A program made the position numbers and the translations under genes. 9,823 nucleotides of DNA from an uncultured Clostridium sp. (GTDB lineage Bacteria > Bacillota > Clostridia > Oscillospirales > Acutalibacteraceae). Positions 5,805 to 9,823 of the stretch are shown piece after piece (position 1 is the stretch's first letter; each line of letters opens with the position of its first letter). The stretch is from the NCBI GenBank assembly GCA_934717555.1, contig CAKUYY010000049.1:1-9823 (forward strand). The letters are read 5' to 3'. The notes under the pieces are model-generated. The model saw nothing but the letters and a program-made list of their open reading frames with translations, had not been told where the DNA came from and ran no database searches.

Positions 5805-6076
5805 ACCGATGAGGGAGAAGTAAAGCTTCGCGACGGTCTGACAGAGAGCCGGGGAAGATGGAAACCGGTAGATACAGCGGAGATAAATGGGCTCCTGAGG
5901 GCGCGGTGAAAGAAAAATTTTTAGTAGCCGGCGACGTGGACATCCGCGTTATAGGATGGGGGATTTGTATGACAGATTCCCGAAAGAGTGGGCGGAAGTA
6001 TGTTCCGCCAAACAAGGTGGTACCGCAGGTGAAATAATGCCTGTCCTTGCGTTTGCAGGGACAGGTTTCTTTTTTA
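5805..6076 (+). ncRNA. T-box riboswitch, tryptophan-type (UGG specifier), controlling iorAB-paaK
   Basis: The leader folds as a canonical class I T-box that senses uncharged tRNA and prevents termination. Stem I is closed by ACCG (5805-5808) with CGGU (5904-5907). It continues with GGAG (5814-5817) with CUCC (5892-5895), and CUUCGC (5826-5831) with GCGGAG (5877-5882). Between the last two helices AGUA (5819-5822) faces the specifier strand AUAAAUGGG. The specifier position, one purine before the lower helix and nine bases before GAG, reads UGG (5888-5890), a Trp codon. AGAGAG (5843-5848) and GAUGGAAACCGG (5857-5868) are the conserved distal elements. A stem III-like hairpin pairs 5991-5997 with 6003-6009. 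The T-box bulge UGGUACC (6018-6024) lies between the helices 6013-6017/6045-6049 and 6025-6029/6040-6044. These exclude the terminator at 6040-6065. UGGU would pair best with an A73 tRNA and only by G-U wobble with the usual G73 of bacterial tRNA-Trp. Confidence 0.93.
6040..6076 (+). terminator. Regulated terminator of the T-box leader
   Basis: Bases 6040-6050 pair with 6055-6065 over 11 positions (one G-U) around loop GTTT. A tract of TTTCTTTTTT follows. The 5' arm is the same segment that completes the antiterminator with 6013-6029, so the two structures are mutually exclusive. Confidence 0.93.
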
Positions 6077-6113
6077 TTATATGCTATTTTGGAAAATAAG
6101 GGGGAGCAGTATT

Positions 6114-7907
6114 TTGGCAACGAAACTTTTGATGGGAAACGAGGCCATCGCTTTGGGAGCGATCCGGGCGGGTGTCCAGGTGGTATCCGGCTACCCGGGC
6201 ACGCCTTCCACGGAGGTGCTGGAGACGGTGGCAAAACATAATCCGGGGGACATTTATGTAGAATGGTCCGTCAATGAAAAATCCGCCATGGAGGTAGCGG
6301 CGGGAGCCGCTTATGCGGGGGCGCGCAGTATGGTCACCATGAAACAGGTGGGGTTGAACGTGGCTTCCGACCCGCTGATGAGCCTGGAATACGTAGGGGT
6401 CAAAGGCGGCATGGTGGTGATGGTGGCCGACGATCCCGGTCCGATTTCTTCCCAGACAGAACAGGATACCCGGCATTTTGCCCACTTTTCCAAACTGCCG
6501 GTTTTTGATCCCTCTTCACCGGAAGAGGCGTATGAGATGATCGGGGACGCTTTCGCTTACTCGGAAAAATATGGGACGCCGGTCCTTTTCCGGCCTACCA
6601 CACGGGTATGCCACGGCTGCGCTTCCATCGAGGTAGACGATGTCCGGGAGGAGCATCCGGCGGAAGGGTTCGTCAAGGATACTTCCCGCTGGGTTATTTT
6701 CCCCAAACTGTCTTATCAGAACCATTTGAAAATAGAGAAACGCCAACAGGTACTGAGTGAAGATTTTTCCTCTTACCGGTATAATATTTGTTCCGGTGAA
6801 GGGAAAAAAGGCATTGTATCCGGCGGGATCAGCTACGCGTATGCCTGTGAGGCTTTGCGGGGAATTGATCAACCGTACAAACTGTTTAAGGTATCCACTC
6901 CCTATCCGTTTCCGGAACGCCTGGCGCTGAGCTTTTTGGAAGGCTTGGAAGAAGTGATGGTGGTAGAAGAATTGGACCCGGTACTGGAACGGGAACTGGT
7001 CTATCTGTGCGGCAAGCACCATCTGCCGGTACGGATCCGGGGAAAACTCACCGGGGATATGCCCCAGGCGGGAGAAAACACTGTGGAGCTGGTCAAAAAG
7101 GCTTTGGCGGGCTTTTTGGGCTGTAATCTTCCCCAGGAGGAAGAAACCGTATTGCCGAAGTTGCCGGTGCGTCCTCCAGTGCTATGCGCGGGATGCCCTC
7201 ATCGGGCTTCTTTCTATGCGGTAAAGCGGGCGATGAAAGGGAAAAAAGCGGTCTTTTCCGGGGATATCGGCTGCTATACTTTGGGCAATGCCCAGCCGCT
7301 GGATATGGTGGACACCTGTTTGTGTATGGGCGCAGGGATTACCATTGCCCAGGGATTGCATCGTGTGGAACCGGATGCAGTAAACTTTGCGTTTATTGGG
7401 GATTCCACCTTTTTCCATACAGGGATTCCGGGTGTCATCAATGCAGTATATAATGAAACAGATATTGTATTGATCGTGTTGGATAATTCCACCACAGCCA
7501 TGACTGGCCACCAGCCTCACCCGGGGACGGGCAAAACCATGATGGGGGAGATCTCCCAGAAGGTGGACATTGCAGCGATATTGCAGGCCATTGGTGTAAA
7601 ATGTATCCGCAAAGCCAATCCCCTCCATTTACAGGAGGCTGAGGAAGCGGTCCGGGAAGCTGCGGCGTTCCAGGGGGTATCGGCCGTTATTTTTGAATCC
7701 CCTTGTATCGCTGTCACCAAACCAGCCCGGATTTTACGGGTGGATACAGAGAAATGTACGGGATGCAAGCGGTGTATCCGGGAGCTGGGATGTCCCGCCA
7801 TGTCCATCAAGGATGGAAAGGTGCTGATCGACCCATCCACGTGTTATGGATGTACCATCTGCGCGCAGGTGTGTCCCTTTGATGCCATAGGAGGTGCGGA
7901 GCAATGA
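6114..7907 (+). CDS. iorA: Indolepyruvate:ferredoxin oxidoreductase, alpha subunit
   Basis: IorA is the TPP- and Fe-S-containing subunit. It catalyses the reversible reaction arylpyruvate + CoA + oxidised ferredoxin to arylacetyl-CoA + CO2 + reduced ferredoxin. With a TTG start at 6114 it is 597 residues. The N-terminal pyrimidine-binding domain has GYPGTPSTEV (26-35). The TPP domain has CAGCPHRASF (358-367), GDIGCYTLG (383-391), GDSTFFHTGIPG (429-440) and DNSTTAMTGHQPHPGTG (457-473). The C-terminal ferredoxin domain has two 4Fe-4S motifs, Cys548/551/554/560 and Cys577/580/583/587. TTG was chosen because GGGGGAG at 6100-6106 sits seven bases before it and the protein then begins ATKLLMGNEA as the family does. 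The ATG at 6081 directly abuts the T-box terminator and lacks a ribosome site. The stop overlaps the iorB start by 4 nt (ATGA). Substrate preference among indole-, phenyl- and hydroxyphenylpyruvate cannot be read from sequence. Confidence 0.95.
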   Translation: MATKLLMGNEAIALGAIRAGVQVVSGYPGTPSTEVLETVAKHNPGDIYVEWSVNEKSAMEVAAGAAYAGARSMVTMKQVGLNVASDPLMSLEYVGVKGGMVVMVADDPGPISSQTEQDTRHFAHFSKLPVFDPSSPEEAYEMIGDAFAYSEKYGTPVLFRPTTRVCHGCASIEVDDVREEHPAEGFVKDTSRWVIFPKLSYQNHLKIEKRQQVLSEDFSSYRYNICSGEGKKGIVSGGISYAYACEALRGIDQPYKLFKVSTPYPFPERLALSFLEGLEEVMVVEELDPVLERELVYLCGKHHLPVRIRGKLTGDMPQAGENTVELVKKALAGFLGCNLPQEEETVLPKLPVRPPVLCAGCPHRASFYAVKRAMKGKKAVFSGDIGCYTLGNAQPLDMVDTCLCMGAGITIAQGLHRVEPDAVNFAFIGDSTFFHTGIPGVINAVYNETDIVLIVLDNSTTAMTGHQPHPGTGKTMMGEISQKVDIAAILQAIGVKCIRKANPLHLQEAEEAVREAAAFQGVSAVIFESPCIAVTKPARILRVDTEKCTGCKRCIRELGCPAMSIKDGKVLIDPSTCYGCTICAQVCPFDAIGGAEQ

Positions 7908-8491
7908 TAAACTGCATTTTAGCGGGAGTAGGAGGACAGGGCACTGTACTGGCCTCTAAGCTGATCGCCCAGTGTGCCATGAACCGGGGACAGTACGCGC
8001 GTACTGCGGAAACCATCGGCATGGCACAGCGGGGAGGCTGTGTGGTGAGCCATGTGCGCATCGGGGAACGGAGCGATTCTCCCATGATCCCTCTGCACAG
8101 TGCGGATATTATTATTGGATTTGAGCCGTCAGAAGCGGTGCGCTGCCTGCCCTATTTAAAGAAAGACGGAGTATTGGTGGTGAGCGACAAAGCGATTCAG
8201 CCGGTCACCGCTTCTTTATCAGGGGCTTCCTATCAGGGAGAGGAGATGCTTCGTTATTTACAGGGCCTTGGAATACGGCTGATCGTATTGGATACAGAAA
8301 CGGTTTGTCAGCAGTGCGGCTCCAGTAAAGTGCTTAACGTAGCGCTGTTAGGAGCCGCTGTGGCCAGCGGGGTATTGGACTTTTCCCTGGAGGATGTGGA
8401 AAAGGCGCTGCCCCAGAGAGTAAAAGAGCGCTTTATTGCCATGAATACCAAGGCCCTGTATGCCGGGGCCCAGACCGCAAAAGGAGTGTAG
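7904..8491 (+). CDS. iorB: Indolepyruvate:ferredoxin oxidoreductase, beta subunit
   Basis: This 195-residue protein is the small subunit of the IorAB complex, equivalent to the gamma domain of pyruvate:ferredoxin oxidoreductase, and is of normal family length. Family features are the N-terminal ILAGVGGQGTVLASKLIA (5-22) and ETIGMAQRGGCVVSHVRIG (36-54), which contributes to CoA and subunit contacts in this superfamily. The ATG overlaps the iorA stop codon in ATGA, so translation is coupled and the subunits are made together. It carries no Fe-S cysteine motif, as expected, since the clusters are in IorA. The paaK-like gene begins four bases after the TAG stop, and its ribosome site AAGGAG lies inside the end of iorB. 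Confidence 0.94.
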   Translation: MINCILAGVGGQGTVLASKLIAQCAMNRGQYARTAETIGMAQRGGCVVSHVRIGERSDSPMIPLHSADIIIGFEPSEAVRCLPYLKKDGVLVVSDKAIQPVTASLSGASYQGEEMLRYLQGLGIRLIVLDTETVCQQCGSSKVLNVALLGAAVASGVLDFSLEDVEKALPQRVKERFIAMNTKALYAGAQTAKGV

Positions 8492-8495
8492 AATC

Positions 8496-9731
8496 ATGAA
8501 GATGACGGAAAACCAGTTTCAGCAGATCAAGGAGCAGATTGTCAGGCTGACTTCCCAGGAAGGAAGTTTTTACCATGAAAAGTTTCAGGGGATTGACGTA
8601 TCGGCCATACAGACCCAGTCCGATTTTGAGAAGCTCCCCTTTACCAATAAAAGCGATTTGAGAGAGGCTTATCCCCTGGGGTTACAGGCGGTGCCGGATG
8701 AAGAGATCGTGCGGATCCATTCTTCTTCAGGGACGACGGGCACGCCGGTCATTATCCCGTATACCAGGCAGGATGTACAGGATTGGGCCGAGATGTTCAA
8801 ACGCTGCTATGAGACGGCGGGCATCACCAATCTGGACCGGATTCAAGTTACCCCGGGCTATGGCCTGTGGACCGCCGGCATCGGGTTCCAGAACGGGGCG
8901 GAATTGCTGGGGGCTATGGTGGTGCCCATGGGACCGGGCAATACCGATAAGCAGATCCAGATGATGAAGGATTTAAAGAGTACCGTTTTGTGCGCTACCT
9001 CTTCCTATGCCTTATTGCTGGCGGAGGAGATTACCCGCCGGGGCGTGCGGGATCAGATCCACCTGAAAAAAGGCGTGATTGGCTCCGAACGGTGGGGAGA
9101 AAAAATGCGGAAACGCATCGCCAATGAATTAGGGGTAGAGCTTTATGATATTTATGGACTGACAGAAATTTATGGCCCAGGTATCGCCATGAGCTGTGAC
9201 TATCAATGCGGCATGCATTACTGGGATGATTATCTGTATTTTGAGATTATTGACCCCAAAACCGGGAAAGTGGTGCCGGATGGGGAGATTGGGGAACTGG
9301 TCATCACCACGTTGCGCAAACAGGGGGCGCCCCTCATCCGTTACCGTACCCATGATTTGACCCGCTTTGTACAGGGAGAGTGCAAGTGCGGAAACCCTCA
9401 TCCCCGTATTGATACCCTGATCGGCCGGACGGATGATATGATAAAAGTCAAGGGAGTGAATATTTTCCCGGGACAGATTGACGATATCCTCAAGGAGGCC
9501 GAGGGGGTCAGCAGCGAATACCAGGTAATGATTGATCATCTCAACGGCAGAGATATTATGACCCTTTTTGTAGAAGGGGAAAAAGGAATTGATAAGGCGA
9601 AAGTGGAGACAGATCTGAAATATCTCTTTAAAGCCAGGATCGGCATTGCCATCGCCGCGCAGGTGGTGGAAATTGGAGATCTGCCGCGCAGCGAAAAGAA
9701 GTCCACGCGGATTTTTGACAACCGTTATTGA
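8496..9731 (+). CDS. paaK: Phenylacetate-CoA ligase-like (arylacetate-CoA ligase, AMP-forming)
   Basis: This is a 411-residue adenylate-forming enzyme of the PaaK family. It activates an arylacetate with ATP and CoA to arylacetyl-CoA, AMP and PPi in the cytoplasm. The P-loop-like motif is HSSSGTTGTPVIIP (75-88), the A5-like motif YGLTEIYGPG (220-229) and the ribose-binding Asp lies in RYRTHD (282-287). The hinge is GRTDDMIKVKGVNIFPGQ (310-327). The C-terminal catalytic Lys is in LPRSEKKST, probably Lys402, where PaaK of aromatic degraders has SEGK. AAGGAG at 8481-8486, nine bases before the ATG at 8496, fixes the start. An ATG at 8460 in the same frame lies inside iorB without a comparable site. 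As third gene of a Trp T-box operon with iorAB, it most likely supplies the CoA ester that IorAB reductively carboxylates (inference). Indoleacetate, phenylacetate and 4-hydroxyphenylacetate are all possible substrates. Confidence 0.92.
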   Translation: MKMTENQFQQIKEQIVRLTSQEGSFYHEKFQGIDVSAIQTQSDFEKLPFTNKSDLREAYPLGLQAVPDEEIVRIHSSSGTTGTPVIIPYTRQDVQDWAEMFKRCYETAGITNLDRIQVTPGYGLWTAGIGFQNGAELLGAMVVPMGPGNTDKQIQMMKDLKSTVLCATSSYALLLAEEITRRGVRDQIHLKKGVIGSERWGEKMRKRIANELGVELYDIYGLTEIYGPGIAMSCDYQCGMHYWDDYLYFEIIDPKTGKVVPDGEIGELVITTLRKQGAPLIRYRTHDLTRFVQGECKCGNPHPRIDTLIGRTDDMIKVKGVNIFPGQIDDILKEAEGVSSEYQVMIDHLNGRDIMTLFVEGEKGIDKAKVETDLKYLFKARIGIAIAAQVVEIGDLPRSEKKSTRIFDNRY

Positions 9732-9744
9732 TAGAAAAGATAAA

Positions 9745-9788
9745 AAAAGGGCGTGTGAAAAAACGAGAGTTTTTTCATGCGTCCTTTT
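9745..9788 (+). terminator. Rho-independent terminator of the iorAB-paaK operon
   Basis: Bases 9745-9764 (aaaagggcgtgtgaaaaaac) pair with 9769-9788 over all 20 positions, with three G-U pairs, around loop GAGA. The stem runs from A4 to T4 and begins 13 bases after the stop codon. It closes a three-gene operon. The last 35 bases of the window show no feature. Confidence 0.85.
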
Positions 9789-9823
9789 GCTTATGGTTAT
9801 GATAATAGTTATATTGCATAAAA

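Noticed and set aside
5873..5875. UAC (Tyr) as the T-box specifier
   Set aside because: This triplet lies above the CUUCGC/GCGGAG helix, outside the specifier loop facing AGUA. UGG at 5888-5890 has the correct spacing to the lower helix.
5596..6234. Minus-strand 212-codon open frame across the T-box leader
   Set aside because: It runs antisense through the ligase-like gene end, its terminator, the promoter and all T-box elements. These explain the sequence far better, and the translation is a low-complexity Pro/Ser-rich shadow with no recognisable domain.
6516..7022. Minus-strand 168-codon frame inside iorA
   Set aside because: It lies wholly antisense to strongly conserved IorA coding sequence. 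No ribosome site or known domain was seen.
8460..8495. Earlier start for the paaK-like gene at ATG 8460
   Set aside because: It would overlap iorB by 32 bases and add a Pro-rich stretch unlike the family. ATG 8496 has AAGGAG at nine-base spacing.

Overview
The window looks like chromosomal DNA of an anaerobic, low-to-mid-GC Firmicute, most likely a gut-type clostridium (Oscillospirales-like; this placement is inference). The reasons are a tRNA-sensing T-box leader, ferredoxin-dependent oxidoreductase genes, an AcsE-like corrinoid methyltransferase tail, two DegV proteins and strong SD-type ribosome sites. No mobile element, CRISPR array, rRNA or tRNA gene was seen.

Layout. Positions 1-276 hold the 3' end of a methyltetrahydrofolate methyltransferase-like gene. 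It converges on a minus-strand gene (363-1670) for a secreted or membrane-anchored protein with an (EPEPPSSS)n stalk, one membrane segment and a long acidic tail. One near-perfect hairpin (309-351) with A- and T-tracts can terminate both. A divergent intergenic region of about 280 bp follows. It contains a structured leader for the minus gene, two palindromes and a strong promoter for a two-gene operon of DegV-family (fatty-acid-binding, FakB-like) paralogues (1952-2800, 2836-3690). A 434-bp gap holds a terminator and a second strong promoter. It leads to a monocistronic O-antigen-ligase/Wzy-like polytopic membrane protein (4125-5684), which ends in a textbook terminator.

The most informative part is 5768-9788: a promoter, a complete T-box riboswitch with its terminator, then iorA, iorB and a paaK-like arylacetate-CoA ligase, closed by a long hairpin terminator. 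Stem I can be folded from the sequence, and the specifier position reads UGG (Trp). The antiterminator and terminator pair as mutually exclusive helices. A Trp-starvation switch in front of indolepyruvate:ferredoxin oxidoreductase plus an acyl-CoA-forming ligase suggests an anabolic direction: arylacetate (indoleacetate) is activated to its CoA thioester, reductively carboxylated to the 2-oxo acid, then transaminated to the amino acid. The usual annotation of this gene set is fermentative amino-acid breakdown, so the regulation argues against the default reading. The aminotransferase would have to be encoded elsewhere.
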